Source: Mariniflexile sp. AS56
Lineage (GTDB): Bacteria; Bacteroidota; Bacteroidia; Flavobacteriales; Flavobacteriaceae
Direction: 5' to 3'
DNA: 46,806 nt
NCBI RefSeq assembly: GCF_030552475.1
Contig: NZ_JAUPED010000022.1
Span: forward strand, 1-46,806
Part shown: one piece after another, positions 7,344 to 16,050 of the stretch
Layout of the letters: every line of letters starts with the position of its first letter
Numbering within the stretch: the first letter of the stretch is position 1
The notes under the pieces: generated by a model
What the model was told of the DNA's origin: nothing
Seen by the model: only the letters and a program-made list of their open reading frames with translations
Databases searched by the model: none
Made by a program: the position numbers and the translations under genes

Positions 7344-7550
7344 CTAATTAAAAATAGGCACTGAAAAAAATATCTAATGTTTATTTGGAATCCGCTAATC
7401 CGTGGAATTTTATATTGGGAAAAGCATGTAAAACTAATTTAGATCGTGTCCTATATCCCTTTTGAAGTGCATGAACACCTCATGGTTCACTAATTAATTG
7501 ACGTTAAAATTGGTGTTAGAGCTATTTTCGGAATCTGTCTTTTTGTTATA

Positions 7551-9050
7551 TTACTTTGAAAATTCTTTTTTCAATAGCTCGTTTAGGTTTATTATTATAG
7601 AGTTATTCGTGTTTATAGCAGGATCATTTATGGTGCGTACTTCATAGCTATGGTTTGGAACATAACTTTTTTGAATACTATTTAGTTTGCTTTTTTCTTT
7701 TTGAATTTGATTGAGTAAAGGACTAGAAGCCCATTCTTTTGAACTGGAAATTCGAATGAATTCATCTGAATAATAATCTGAATAATAGCCGTTTTCTTTT
7801 AAAAAATCTGGGTTGGGTATTATGAAAATTATGTTTTTTGTATTGTCTAGCGGAATTTTTTCAAAAGCCTTCCTTAAAGCCTTATATTCTCTATGTTGAA
7901 TATCTGAAATGTACATGTTTTGGTTAATAAAACCTACAGTTAGTACAGAAATGGCTAATAAGAGTGAAACGTATTTTATAACTTTATTGCTTTGGCTTAA
8001 TTGTTTTAAAAAGTAAAATTGGTAAAACAATACACTAATGGCTGCAGGTGCAACGGTTCTACTGCATTTCCAAACTTGGTCGGCAACAAGATTTGGTAGA
8101 TAGCTTAGAGGAAGTACAAAAAGTAAAAAGAAAATGACAAAGTAGTTTTTGTTTGCGATTTTTTGCTTTACAAAGAAGCCTATAAAAGTAATGTAGCCTA
8201 TAATTAAAAATAAATGAGACCCTAGTATAATACCACTCACTTTAAGTATAGTCTTCAACTCTCTTACATAAAACAACAAATACCTAAAAGGGAATTTTAT
8301 AATGTTTAATTGAGACCGGCCTAAGGCCTCTACCTTGAGATAATAAAGGTTAATTTTAAAAACAATAAAATATAATATTAAAGAAATACCCAAAAACACT
8401 AATAATTGAATAAGTGTTCGTTTTTCAAATTGGTTAGAAACCACAGCGGTAAAAATAAATGGAATAAGAAAAGCGGTACCTGCAGATTGATATAAACTTA
8501 ACGAAATAATTACAAGCGCTAGAGCTATAAGGCATTTTAGGATGTTTATTTTTTTATCCTCTAACGCTTTCATTAAAATGAGACCAGCGAAAAAAGAGAT
8601 GCTTAAACTCCATGGAATTTGATACGTGGCACTCCATCCTATAAAAATAGTGAATGATGGAATTGATAACATCAAAAATGAAAAAAGAGCAGACTCAAAA
8701 GGTTTTAGCTTCAATTTTAAAAGAAACTTAAATATTTGAATTGAAAATAGAACAGAACCAAGAAGTCCGATAAATCGAATCCATTTTAAGCTTGAAATAC
8801 TGTCGCAGAGTGTTCCAAAAGTGAATTGGTTTAGTAAGCCGTAAAGCGGTCTGCCTCCTCGAATAAATTCGTGTTGAAAAATGGGCGAGACATCAGCGAG
8901 CCAAATAAATTCATAAGAATCCGTGAAAGCATAGTCCCTGAAAATGCCAAAGTTTAAAAGGATACACCCAATTAATGCGGATACACCAAAAAAGAATAAA
9001 GGGTTGTTTTTAATTAGACTTTTTGCGGCAAGTGTGTGTTTGTTGTTCAA
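7551..9050 (-). CDS. Multi-pass membrane protein, GT-C / GtrII-like
   Basis: The 499-residue protein has about ten or more transmembrane helices up to residue 375 and then a soluble C-terminal domain of about 120 residues. The first periplasmic loop reads FTDSYEFIWLADVSPIFQHE followed by FIRGGRPLYGLLNQ. An acidic pair followed by GGRPL in the first loop is the hallmark of GT-C glycosyltransferases that use polyprenyl-linked sugars, such as GtrII and DUF6056 proteins. I infer a role in modifying cell-surface glycans, without a known acceptor. It stands as a single transcription unit, divergent from the DUF2851 gene, with a TATATTTG box 39 nt upstream. Confidence 0.6.
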   Translation of the reverse strand: MNNKHTLAAKSLIKNNPLFFFGVSALIGCILLNFGIFRDYAFTDSYEFIWLADVSPIFQHEFIRGGRPLYGLLNQFTFGTLCDSISSLKWIRFIGLLGSVLFSIQIFKFLLKLKLKPFESALFSFLMLSIPSFTIFIGWSATYQIPWSLSISFFAGLILMKALEDKKINILKCLIALALVIISLSLYQSAGTAFLIPFIFTAVVSNQFEKRTLIQLLVFLGISLILYFIVFKINLYYLKVEALGRSQLNIIKFPFRYLLFYVRELKTILKVSGIILGSHLFLIIGYITFIGFFVKQKIANKNYFVIFFLLFVLPLSYLPNLVADQVWKCSRTVAPAAISVLFYQFYFLKQLSQSNKVIKYVSLLLAISVLTVGFINQNMYISDIQHREYKALRKAFEKIPLDNTKNIIFIIPNPDFLKENGYYSDYYSDEFIRISSSKEWASSPLLNQIQKEKSKLNSIQKSYVPNHSYEVRTINDPAINTNNSIIINLNELLKKEFSK

Positions 9051-9088
9051 GCTCTTTTTTTAATCAAAAAATATTTTGAAATTCGGAA

Positions 9089-9096
9089 CAAATATA
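9089..9096 (-). promoter_or_regulatory. -7 promoter element for the GT-C-like membrane protein
   Basis: TATATTTG on the minus strand is a perfect TAnnTTTG box and would give a leader of about 30 nt. The -33 box is not evident. Confidence 0.45.
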
Positions 9097-9153
9097 ATTC
9101 TTTTGATTGTCGGATAATTACTAAAAATTAAAATTATTTTCTACATTAGGTGC

Positions 9154-10422
9154 ATGCAAGAAGATTTTTTACACTACATCTGGAAACATAAAAAAATCGA
9201 GCTGAATAAGTTAAAAACGACCGACGGAGAGACTGTTCTAGTCACATCTGTTGGGCAACATAATTTTAATTCAGGTCCCGATTTTTTTAACGCGCAGCTT
9301 CAAATAGGCGAGCAACTTTGGGCGGGCAATGTAGAAATTCATGTGAACTCATCGGATTGGTTTTTACACAATCATGAACAAGATAAAGCGTATGATACGG
9401 TTATTTTGCATGTGGTTTGGGAGCATGATACTGATGTGTTTAGAAATAATAATACGCCAATTCCAACACTACAGCTAAAAGATTTTACCAGCAAAGAGGT
9501 TTTAAATAATTACGAAAAACTCTTTTCGAAAAGTGGTAAATGGATTAATTGCGAAAATGATTTTGCATCAATTGAGGATTTTCTGTTGAATAATTGGCTA
9601 GAACGTTTGTATTTTGAAAGGTTGGAACGCAAATCGGAGACTATTCAAGACTTATTGAAGGAAACAAAAAATGACTGGGAAGCGGTGTTTTTTATAATGT
9701 TGGCTAAAAATTTCGGACTTAAAGTAAATGGGGAGTCGTTTTATAGTATGGCTAAATCCATCGATTTTTCTATTGTAAGAAAATCACAAGCCAATCAACA
9801 AACCTTAGAAGCGCTGTTTTTTGGACAAGCCGGTTTATTAGAGCAGGGTTTTGAAAACGCTTATTATTTAGAATTGGTGAAAGATTATCAATTTTTAAAG
9901 CAAAAATTCAAACTTGAAAACGACTCGGTCATGCCATTGCAATTTTTTAGGTTGCGACCACCAAATTTTCCAACCATTAGAATTTCACAATTGGCTAGTT
10001 TGTATTATGAACATAAAAATTTGTTTTCAAAAGTTATGGAAGCCAAAAGTCTAGAAGATTTCTATGCACTTTTTAAGGTGTCGGCGGCATCGTTTTGGAG
10101 TTCTCATTACACGTTTCAAAAAACATCCAAGGCATCAACAAAAACACTTACTAAGTCTTTTGTAGATTTATTATTAATCAATACGGTGTTGCCCATTAAG
10201 TTCTGTTATTCAAAAGAAAGAGGAGAGGAATCTGATGCCATAATTTTAAAAATAGCTTCAGATTTAGCTTCTGAAAAAAACAGTATTATTGAAGCCTTTA
10301 ATGGTTTGCGAAACGTTTCAAATTCATCATTACAATCGCAGGCACTACTTCAGCTTAAAACGGAATATTGTGCTAAAAACAAATGTTTACAATGTGCTGT
10401 GGGCAGTTATCTCGTTCGGTAA
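9154..10422 (+). CDS. DUF2851 family protein
   Basis: The 422-residue product matches the Bacteroidota-typical DUF2851 family over its full length: an N-terminal part starting MQEDFLHYIWKHKK, the block SGPDFFNAQLQIGEQLWAGN with VEIHVNSSDWFLH, and a C-terminal Cys-containing end (EYCAKNKCLQCAVGSYLV). The family has no established function; the N-terminal block looks nuclease-fold-like, but I cannot show catalysis. The closing C-x4-C-x2-C cysteines could bind metal. It starts a plus-strand series and is followed 68 nt later by the PspC gene. Confidence 0.85.
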   Translation: MQEDFLHYIWKHKKIELNKLKTTDGETVLVTSVGQHNFNSGPDFFNAQLQIGEQLWAGNVEIHVNSSDWFLHNHEQDKAYDTVILHVVWEHDTDVFRNNNTPIPTLQLKDFTSKEVLNNYEKLFSKSGKWINCENDFASIEDFLLNNWLERLYFERLERKSETIQDLLKETKNDWEAVFFIMLAKNFGLKVNGESFYSMAKSIDFSIVRKSQANQQTLEALFFGQAGLLEQGFENAYYLELVKDYQFLKQKFKLENDSVMPLQFFRLRPPNFPTIRISQLASLYYEHKNLFSKVMEAKSLEDFYALFKVSAASFWSSHYTFQKTSKASTKTLTKSFVDLLLINTVLPIKFCYSKERGEESDAIILKIASDLASEKNSIIEAFNGLRNVSNSSLQSQALLQLKTEYCAKNKCLQCAVGSYLVR

Positions 10423-10490
10423 TACAGGGTTTAATAGCATTTTTAAACAAATAAACTTTTAAACAATTAAACTTAACACTAAATTGCGGC

Positions 10491-10718
10491 ATGAACGGAA
10501 TTTATAGACCATTATTATTTTTTCAGAAACATGGTTACTATGTATGTCAACGTATTGCAGAGCGTTTGGGCATAAGAGCGAAGGTTGTAAGAACCTCGTT
10601 TATGTATTTAACGTTTGTAACACTTGGTTTTGGTTTTGCTTTGTACTTGTTTTTGGCATTTTGGATGCGCATTAAAGATTTAGTGTACACCAAGCGATCT
10701 TCTGTTTTCGATTTATAA
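10491..10718 (+). CDS. PspC-domain membrane protein
   Basis: The 75-residue protein contains a PspC domain: a basic amphipathic N-terminal part (VCQRIAERLGIRAKVVRTSF) followed by one hydrophobic segment (residues 39-60). PspC proteins sense envelope stress in proteobacteria; in Flavobacteria, short stand-alone forms are common and uncharacterised. Only 3 nt separate its stop from the ATG of the potassium-channel gene, so the two are co-translated and may be functionally linked in membrane homeostasis. Confidence 0.8.
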   Translation: MNGIYRPLLFFQKHGYYVCQRIAERLGIRAKVVRTSFMYLTFVTLGFGFALYLFLAFWMRIKDLVYTKRSSVFDL

Positions 10719-10721
10719 TTT

Positions 10722-11744
10722 ATGAACCCACTTATTAAGTTTTTTAGAACCAGAATATACGCCGCCGTTTTTTTGATGGTTTTTATATTGTTAGTTGGGG
10801 TTGCGGGGTACCGTTTAATTTCTGGCTATTCATGGGTGGATGCTGTTTATATGACCGTTATAACCATGACAACGGTTGGTTTTGGTGAAGTAGTACCCTT
10901 AGATCAAGAATCTAAAATTTTCACTATCGTATTAATTTTAGCGAGTGTTTTAATTATGGGTTATGCACTTTCCATTATCACCGAATATATTTTAAGTAAA
11001 AACAATGTTGAAGAATTAAAGTATAAAAGAATGCAAAAACAGATAGACAGTTTTAAAAACCATGTGGTTATTTGTGGCTATGGTAGAAACGGAAAACAGG
11101 CAGCAACTAAATTGCGTGCTCACAATAAGGCATTCGTGGTTATTGAGAAGAATAAAGAGATGGAAGAGCGTTTGCAATTGGATAATGCACCATATGTTAT
11201 TGGAAATGCGAATGAAGACGAAGTGCTTATGCAAGCAGGAATTGAGCGGGCGTCTAGTTTTATTTCAGCATTACCTAACGATGCCGATAACTTATTTGTA
11301 GTACTTTCTACGAGACAAATTAATAAGGATATCAATATTATTAGTCGGGCATCTAATGAATCATCTTATAATAAATTAAAATTTGCAGGGGCTAATAATG
11401 TTATTTTACCAGATAAAATTGGCGGCGACCACATGGCATCTTTAGTTGTTGTGCCAGGGTTAATGGAATTTTTAGATAATTTAGCTATTGTTGGTAAAAC
11501 AAATATTAATATAGAAGAAGTTGCGGTTGAAAAACTTTTCACCAATCAAGTAAATCAAACTATAAAAGATTTGGACCTTCGTAAAAAAACGGGTTGTACC
11601 ATCATAGGTTATAAAGATGAAAACGGAGAATATATAGTAAATCCAGAAGCAGAATTACAATTAGCTCCAAATTCTAAAATTATTGTTTTGGGTAGGCCAG
11701 AACAAATTGAAGTATTAAACTCAACATATAATATAGACTATTGA
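10722..11744 (+). CDS. TrkA-gated two-helix potassium channel
   Basis: The 340-residue protein has one ion-channel unit (TM about 12-33, pore loop, TM about 66-90) with the selectivity filter TVGFG at residues 51-55, a common variant of TVGYG. A Rossmann RCK/TrkA-N domain follows, with the nucleotide-binding motif GYGRNG (119-124) and VVIEKN ending its second strand. The C-terminal about 80 residues form a TrkA-C domain. Such channels assemble as tetramers and are gated by cytoplasmic ligands (nucleotides, ions) bound to the RCK ring. It directly follows the PspC gene. Confidence 0.9.
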   Translation: MNPLIKFFRTRIYAAVFLMVFILLVGVAGYRLISGYSWVDAVYMTVITMTTVGFGEVVPLDQESKIFTIVLILASVLIMGYALSIITEYILSKNNVEELKYKRMQKQIDSFKNHVVICGYGRNGKQAATKLRAHNKAFVVIEKNKEMEERLQLDNAPYVIGNANEDEVLMQAGIERASSFISALPNDADNLFVVLSTRQINKDINIISRASNESSYNKLKFAGANNVILPDKIGGDHMASLVVVPGLMEFLDNLAIVGKTNINIEEVAVEKLFTNQVNQTIKDLDLRKKTGCTIIGYKDENGEYIVNPEAELQLAPNSKIIVLGRPEQIEVLNSTYNIDY

Positions 11745-11848
11745 ATTCGCTAATTTAACAGCTAATGTTTTAAAAAATCATTTTTTTTTAGCATCTTGCT
11801 GCTTTTTAGTGCGAATCTTTCAAAAAAGTAAATTAACTTAACATTCTT

Positions 11849-13540
11849 ATGAAGAAATACCTTTCCTCAATTATAACTTTAATTGTTCCATTTTTAACAT
11901 TTGCTCAAGAAGCTGAAATAGGATTAGATCAACAAATAGATTTAGCATTTAAACCAATTTCAGATTTTTTCTCAAATGTTATTTTTTTTCAAGTAGGGGG
12001 TACTCCATTCGTTTTAATATTATTAGTAGTTAGTGCATTATTTTTCACAATTTATTTTGGCTTTCCAAACATCAGATACTTTGGAAAAGCTATTAAAACA
12101 GTTCGTGGTAAGTATGAAGATATAGAAAAGCATGGTGCCAAAGAACTTTACGGTGAAGGTGGTGTTGCTCAAGGTATAGATATTAATAAAATAGATGATA
12201 TAGAAGAGCATCTTGTAAGCGTTGAAAATGATTTAGCCGTAGATGGCGATATTGTAGACACGATTAGAGATGAAAGTAGTGAAGGGGAAGTAAGCCACTT
12301 TCAAGCCTTAGCAACAGCCGTTTCTGGTACTGTTGGTAATGGAAACATTGCAGGGGTGGCACTTGCCATAGCACTTGGTGGTCCAGGGGCAACCTTCTGG
12401 ATGATTGTTTGTGGTTTATTAGGAATGTCTACCAAATTTGTAGAATGTACTTTAGGTGTGCAGTATAGAGATGTGGGAGAAGATGGCACTGTTTACGGTG
12501 GCCCGATGTATTATTTAAAGAAAGGTTTAAAAGAACGTGGTTTTGCAAAACTAGGTAAAGTAGCAGCGGTTTTATTTGCTATCTTTTGTATTGGTGGTTC
12601 ATTTGGTGGTGGTAATGCGGCACAATCGAATCAAGCAACTATTGTATTAAAAGAATTATTAGGACTTGAAAGTACGGGTGCTGGATTTTGGATTGGTATT
12701 GCGTTAGCCTTTACAGTAGGTATTATTATTATTGGTGGTATTAAACGTATCGCATCGGTTACAGAAAAAGTGGTGCCTTTTATGGCGTTATTATATATTA
12801 TATGTTGTTTATATATCATCTTAAGTAATTTTACACTTATAGATGATGCTATAAGCTTAATTTTTGTAGAAGCCTTTAATCCAAAAGCAATTGGTGTTGG
12901 TGGTTTTATTGGTGTGTTATTAGTTGGTTTTAAACGTGCAGCATTTTCGAATGAAGCAGGAGCAGGTTCAGCCTCTATTGCGCATTCAGCAGTACGTACA
13001 AAATATTCAGCTAGTGAAGGTTTAGTGGCCTTATTAGAGCCTTTTATTGATACGGTTGTTATTTGTACTATGACGGCTTTAGTTATTATTATTTTCAACT
13101 TCGGTGGTTTCTTTGAATATGGAGATGTTACAGGGCAAGGGGTCGCTATTATAAACGGCGAGTCTTATGAAGGTGCAGGTATTACAGCCAAAGCGTTTGC
13201 AGAATATATTCCTTATTCTAATATATTCTTAACTATTGCAGTGGTGTTATTTGCGGTTTCTACTATGATTTCATGGTCTTATTACGGGTTGCAATCTTGG
13301 AAGTTTTTATTCGGAAGAGGGAAAGCTGCAGATTTAACTTATAAAATTTTATTTTTAACTTTCGTGGTTATTGGTGCTGCTGCTAGTATGAAATCTATCT
13401 GGGATTTCTCAGATGCTATGATATTCGCCATGGTATTCCCAAATATGATTGGTCTTTATTTCCTATTCCCAGTTGTTAAAAAACAATTGAATAGATATTT
13501 GGATGCTATCAAGCTTAAAAAGGATGCTTTAGAGAATTAA
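11849..13540 (+). CDS. Alanine/glycine:cation symporter (AGCS family)
   Basis: The 563-residue inner-membrane protein has the AGCS signature SHFQALATAVSGTVGNGNIAGVA (residues 149-171) and the later GFKRAAFSNEAGAGSA, both involved in substrate and sodium binding. It should import alanine, glycine or D-alanine with Na+. Two points are unusual: the N-terminus looks like a cleavable signal peptide (ending TFAQ at 20), and an acidic insertion of about 58 residues (about 88-146, rich in Asp, Glu and Ile) separates the first membrane segments from the FQAL motif. It is followed 27 nt later by the helix-hairpin-helix gene. Confidence 0.9.
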   Translation: MKKYLSSIITLIVPFLTFAQEAEIGLDQQIDLAFKPISDFFSNVIFFQVGGTPFVLILLVVSALFFTIYFGFPNIRYFGKAIKTVRGKYEDIEKHGAKELYGEGGVAQGIDINKIDDIEEHLVSVENDLAVDGDIVDTIRDESSEGEVSHFQALATAVSGTVGNGNIAGVALAIALGGPGATFWMIVCGLLGMSTKFVECTLGVQYRDVGEDGTVYGGPMYYLKKGLKERGFAKLGKVAAVLFAIFCIGGSFGGGNAAQSNQATIVLKELLGLESTGAGFWIGIALAFTVGIIIIGGIKRIASVTEKVVPFMALLYIICCLYIILSNFTLIDDAISLIFVEAFNPKAIGVGGFIGVLLVGFKRAAFSNEAGAGSASIAHSAVRTKYSASEGLVALLEPFIDTVVICTMTALVIIIFNFGGFFEYGDVTGQGVAIINGESYEGAGITAKAFAEYIPYSNIFLTIAVVLFAVSTMISWSYYGLQSWKFLFGRGKAADLTYKILFLTFVVIGAAASMKSIWDFSDAMIFAMVFPNMIGLYFLFPVVKKQLNRYLDAIKLKKDALEN

Positions 13541-13567
13541 TATTTTAATTTTTTAACATTTTAATAT

Positions 13568-14437
13568 ATGAAATCCCATTTCACGTTTTCTAAAAGTCAA
13601 CGAAATGGGATTTTTTTATTAATCCTACTTATTGTAATACTTCAGTGTCTTTATTTTTATATGGATGCGCCTTCGGAAGCATTAGTTGTAAATAAAACAG
13701 AACTGGCTAAGTATGAAAAGGAGATTGATTCGCTTAAGCTTTTAGAATTAGAAGCGCGAAAACCTAAAAAGTATCAGTTCAACCCTAATTATATTACAGA
13801 TTATAAAGGGGCTTCTTTAGGAATGTCTAATGAAGAAATTGATCGACTACTCAACTTCAGAAAACAAAACAATTGGATTAATTCAGTAAAGCAATTTCAA
13901 GAAGTTACACAGGTGTCCGATTCGCTTTTAAACAGTATGTCGCCTTATTTTAAATTTCCGGAATGGGTTTCTAACACAGCTAAGAAGCCTGTCTTCAAAG
14001 AGCAGACTGTTAAGCGACCAAAATCATTTCAGCAAAAGCAAGATTTAAATAAAGTAACGGCACAAGAGTTGCAAACAATAAAGGGTATTGGCGAAGTGCT
14101 CTCCGATAGGATTATAAAGTTCCGAAATAAATTCCCAGGTGGGTTTATTGATGCCATTCAACTAGAGGATGTATACGGTTTAACGCCTGAAGTTTTAGAA
14201 CGCATTAGCGAAGAATATATAGTGAAAACACCAAGGCCTATTACCAAGATTATTTTGAATAAAGCGACGGTAGACCAACTAGTTACCATACAGCATATTG
14301 ATTATAATTTGGCTTTTAAAATAGTTGAACAACGACAGTTAAGAGAGGGCTTCAAAACCTTCGATGAATTAAGGAAAGTAAAAGACTTTCCAGTAAATAA
14401 AATCGATATAATTAAATTATATTTGTCCATCGATTGA
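13568..14437 (+). CDS. Membrane-anchored helix-hairpin-helix protein (ComEA-like)
   Basis: The 289-residue protein has an N-terminal membrane anchor (residues 13-32) and three helix-hairpin-helix regions: about 75-125, about 157-215 (LNKVTAQELQTIKGIGEVLS, the best match, with GIG) and about 230-285 (LNKATVDQLVTIQHIDYNLA). HhH modules bind the DNA backbone without sequence preference. Periplasmic ComEA proteins use them to pull DNA in during transformation, and some Bacteroidota relatives are annotated as HhH-containing proteins of unknown role. The anchor predicts a periplasmic HhH part. It sits between the symporter and the acyl-CoA dehydrogenase (15-nt gap), with no obvious pathway link. 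Confidence 0.8.
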   Translation: MKSHFTFSKSQRNGIFLLILLIVILQCLYFYMDAPSEALVVNKTELAKYEKEIDSLKLLELEARKPKKYQFNPNYITDYKGASLGMSNEEIDRLLNFRKQNNWINSVKQFQEVTQVSDSLLNSMSPYFKFPEWVSNTAKKPVFKEQTVKRPKSFQQKQDLNKVTAQELQTIKGIGEVLSDRIIKFRNKFPGGFIDAIQLEDVYGLTPEVLERISEEYIVKTPRPITKIILNKATVDQLVTIQHIDYNLAFKIVEQRQLREGFKTFDELRKVKDFPVNKIDIIKLYLSID

Positions 14438-14452
14438 AAAACGAAAGAATAA

Positions 14453-15619
14453 ATGAATAGCATGTACTTCACAGAAGAGCATAACCTTTTTAGAGAAAGC
14501 CTTCAAGATTTTTTGCAAAAAGAAATAGTTCCACATATTGAAACCTGGGAAAAAACAGGTGTTATCGATAAATTTGTGTGGAAAAAAATTGGAGACATGG
14601 GCTTCTTTGGGATTAATTACCCAGAGGCTTATGGTGGTTTAAATCTAGATTTATTTTATACCGTTATTCTTTTAGAAGAACTACAAAAAATAAACTCAGG
14701 TGGTTTTGCTGCTGCTATTTGGGCGCATGCTTATTTGGCGATGACCCATTTGAATGCAGAAGGGGATGAGGCTATTAAACAAAAATATCTAGCTCCAAGT
14801 ATTTCGGGTGATAAAGTAGGTTGTTTGTGCATTACAGAGCCTTTTGGCGGGAGTGATGTGGCAGGTATGAGATCTACCGCTGTTAAGAATGGTGATCATT
14901 ATATTCTAAATGGTTCTAAAACGTTTATTACTAACGGTGTTTATAGCGATTACTTGGTAGTTGCTGCAAAAACAAATCCAGAATTAGGAAACAAGGGTAT
15001 TAGTATCTTTGTAATAGATAGAGAAACTGCAGGTATTTCTGCAACTAAATTAGATAAATTAGGCTGGCGTGCATCCGATACGGGTGAAATAGCTTTTGAT
15101 AATGTAAAAGTGCCTGTAACTAATTTAATGGGAGAAGAGAATAAAGGCTTCTCGTATATCATGCAGCATTTTTCATTAGAACGTTTAATAATGGGAGTGA
15201 ATGCCCATGCACGTGCAGAATTTGCCTTGGAATACGCATTGCAATACATGTCCGATCGTGTCGCGTTTGGCAAGTCTATCGATAAGTTTCAAGCATTAAG
15301 ACATTCTATAGCCGATTTATATACGGATATGGAAATTTGCAAAGAGTTCAATTACTCAGTTGCCTTTAGGTTGAATAAGGGCGAGTACGTTGTAAAATAT
15401 GCTACCATGTCTAAATTGAAGTCAACAAAAATGGCCGATGAGGTTATTTATCAATGTTTACAGTTTTTAGGTGGTTACGGTTATATGGAAGATTATCCAA
15501 TGGCCAGACTTTTTAGAGATAGTAGGTTAGGGCCTATTGGCGGCGGGACTTCAGAGATTTTAAGAGAGATTTTAGCGAAGATGATTATTGATAAAGTAGA
15601 ATATAAACCAGCAACATAA
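14453..15619 (+). CDS. Acyl-CoA dehydrogenase
   Basis: The 388-residue flavoenzyme has complete N-terminal, middle and C-terminal acyl-CoA dehydrogenase domains: CLCITEPFGGSDVAGM (about 124-139), the FAD-binding RVAFGKSIDKFQALRHSIAD (269-288) and QFLGGYGYMEDYPMARLFRD. It oxidises an acyl-CoA to the enoyl-CoA with electron transfer flavoprotein as acceptor. At the usual medium-chain catalytic position (YEGT motif) it has GGGT instead, while Glu243 in the SLERL motif aligns with the catalytic glutamate of long-chain and isovaleryl-CoA dehydrogenases. Together these point to a long- or branched-chain substrate. Met4 is an alternative start. Confidence 0.9.
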   Translation: MNSMYFTEEHNLFRESLQDFLQKEIVPHIETWEKTGVIDKFVWKKIGDMGFFGINYPEAYGGLNLDLFYTVILLEELQKINSGGFAAAIWAHAYLAMTHLNAEGDEAIKQKYLAPSISGDKVGCLCITEPFGGSDVAGMRSTAVKNGDHYILNGSKTFITNGVYSDYLVVAAKTNPELGNKGISIFVIDRETAGISATKLDKLGWRASDTGEIAFDNVKVPVTNLMGEENKGFSYIMQHFSLERLIMGVNAHARAEFALEYALQYMSDRVAFGKSIDKFQALRHSIADLYTDMEICKEFNYSVAFRLNKGEYVVKYATMSKLKSTKMADEVIYQCLQFLGGYGYMEDYPMARLFRDSRLGPIGGGTSEILREILAKMIIDKVEYKPAT

Positions 15620-15637
15620 AATAATTGTTAATTGGTA

Positions 15638-15667
15638 TTTGATAATTAATAATTGTTTTTATATTTG
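15638..15667 (+). promoter_or_regulatory. Promoter of rpsU
   Basis: TTTG (15638-15641), 18 nt, then TATATTTG (15660-15667): a full match to the Bacteroidota consensus TTTG-N17-23-TAnnTTTG. The leader to the rpsU start is about 32 nt. Confidence 0.8.
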
Positions 15668-15688
15668 CACCCTGAAAATCTAAAAGAG

Positions 15689-15695
15689 AGGAGGT
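15689..15695 (+). promoter_or_regulatory. Exceptional Shine-Dalgarno of rpsU
   Basis: AGGAGGT stands 10 nt from the rpsU ATG. The other genes I inspected in this window lack such a sequence. In Flavobacteriia the 16S anti-Shine-Dalgarno is sequestered on the ribosome by proteins including bS21, and rpsU is the known exception with a strong Shine-Dalgarno, allowing autoregulation. Confidence 0.85.
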
Positions 15696-15704
15696 TAAGA
15701 CACT

Positions 15705-15899
15705 ATGTTAATAATTCCAATTAAAGAAGGAGAAAATATAGATAGAGCGCTAAAGCGTTTTAAAAGAAAGTTTGACAAAACAGGAGCAAAGCGCCAGTTA
15801 CAAGCTCGTAAACAATTTACAAAGCCATCTGTAGAGCGTAGAGTGCTAGTACAAAAAGCACAATACGTTCAAGGACTAAGAGATGCAGAAAACGTATAA
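15705..15899 (+). CDS. rpsU: 30S ribosomal protein bS21
   Basis: The 64-residue, very basic protein matches bS21 over its length (IPIKEGENIDRALKRFKRKF, then the Arg/Lys-rich helix). bS21 lies on the 30S platform near the 16S 3' end, and in Bacteroidota it takes part in hiding the anti-Shine-Dalgarno. The start is fixed by the AGGAGGT ribosome-binding site 10 nt upstream. It has its own promoter and terminator, so it is a single-gene unit just ahead of xerC and hpf. Confidence 0.97.
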   Translation: MLIIPIKEGENIDRALKRFKRKFDKTGAKRQLQARKQFTKPSVERRVLVQKAQYVQGLRDAENV

Positions 15900-15920
15900 T
15901 CTGTTCTTAAATATAATTAA

Positions 15921-15950
15921 AAATCCCGCTATAAGCGGGATTTTTTTTTT
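15921..15950 (+). terminator. Intrinsic terminator of rpsU
   Basis: The stem AAATCCCGCT / AGCGGGATTT, with a short ATA(A) loop, is followed by a run of T to 15950: a classical rho-independent terminator 20 nt after the rpsU stop. Confidence 0.92.
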
Positions 15951-16050
15951 GGTTTGCATTTAAAGGCATATAAAAGTTGCTCTATAAGGTTTAAACTTTT
16001 AACTTTAACAGTCTAAAAGTCGAGTGTTCTAAAAATCTATCTATCTAATT

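Noticed and set aside
12631-13098. Antisense frame of 155 codons inside the symporter gene
   Set aside because: Fully inside a well-supported gene, low-complexity product, no start context.
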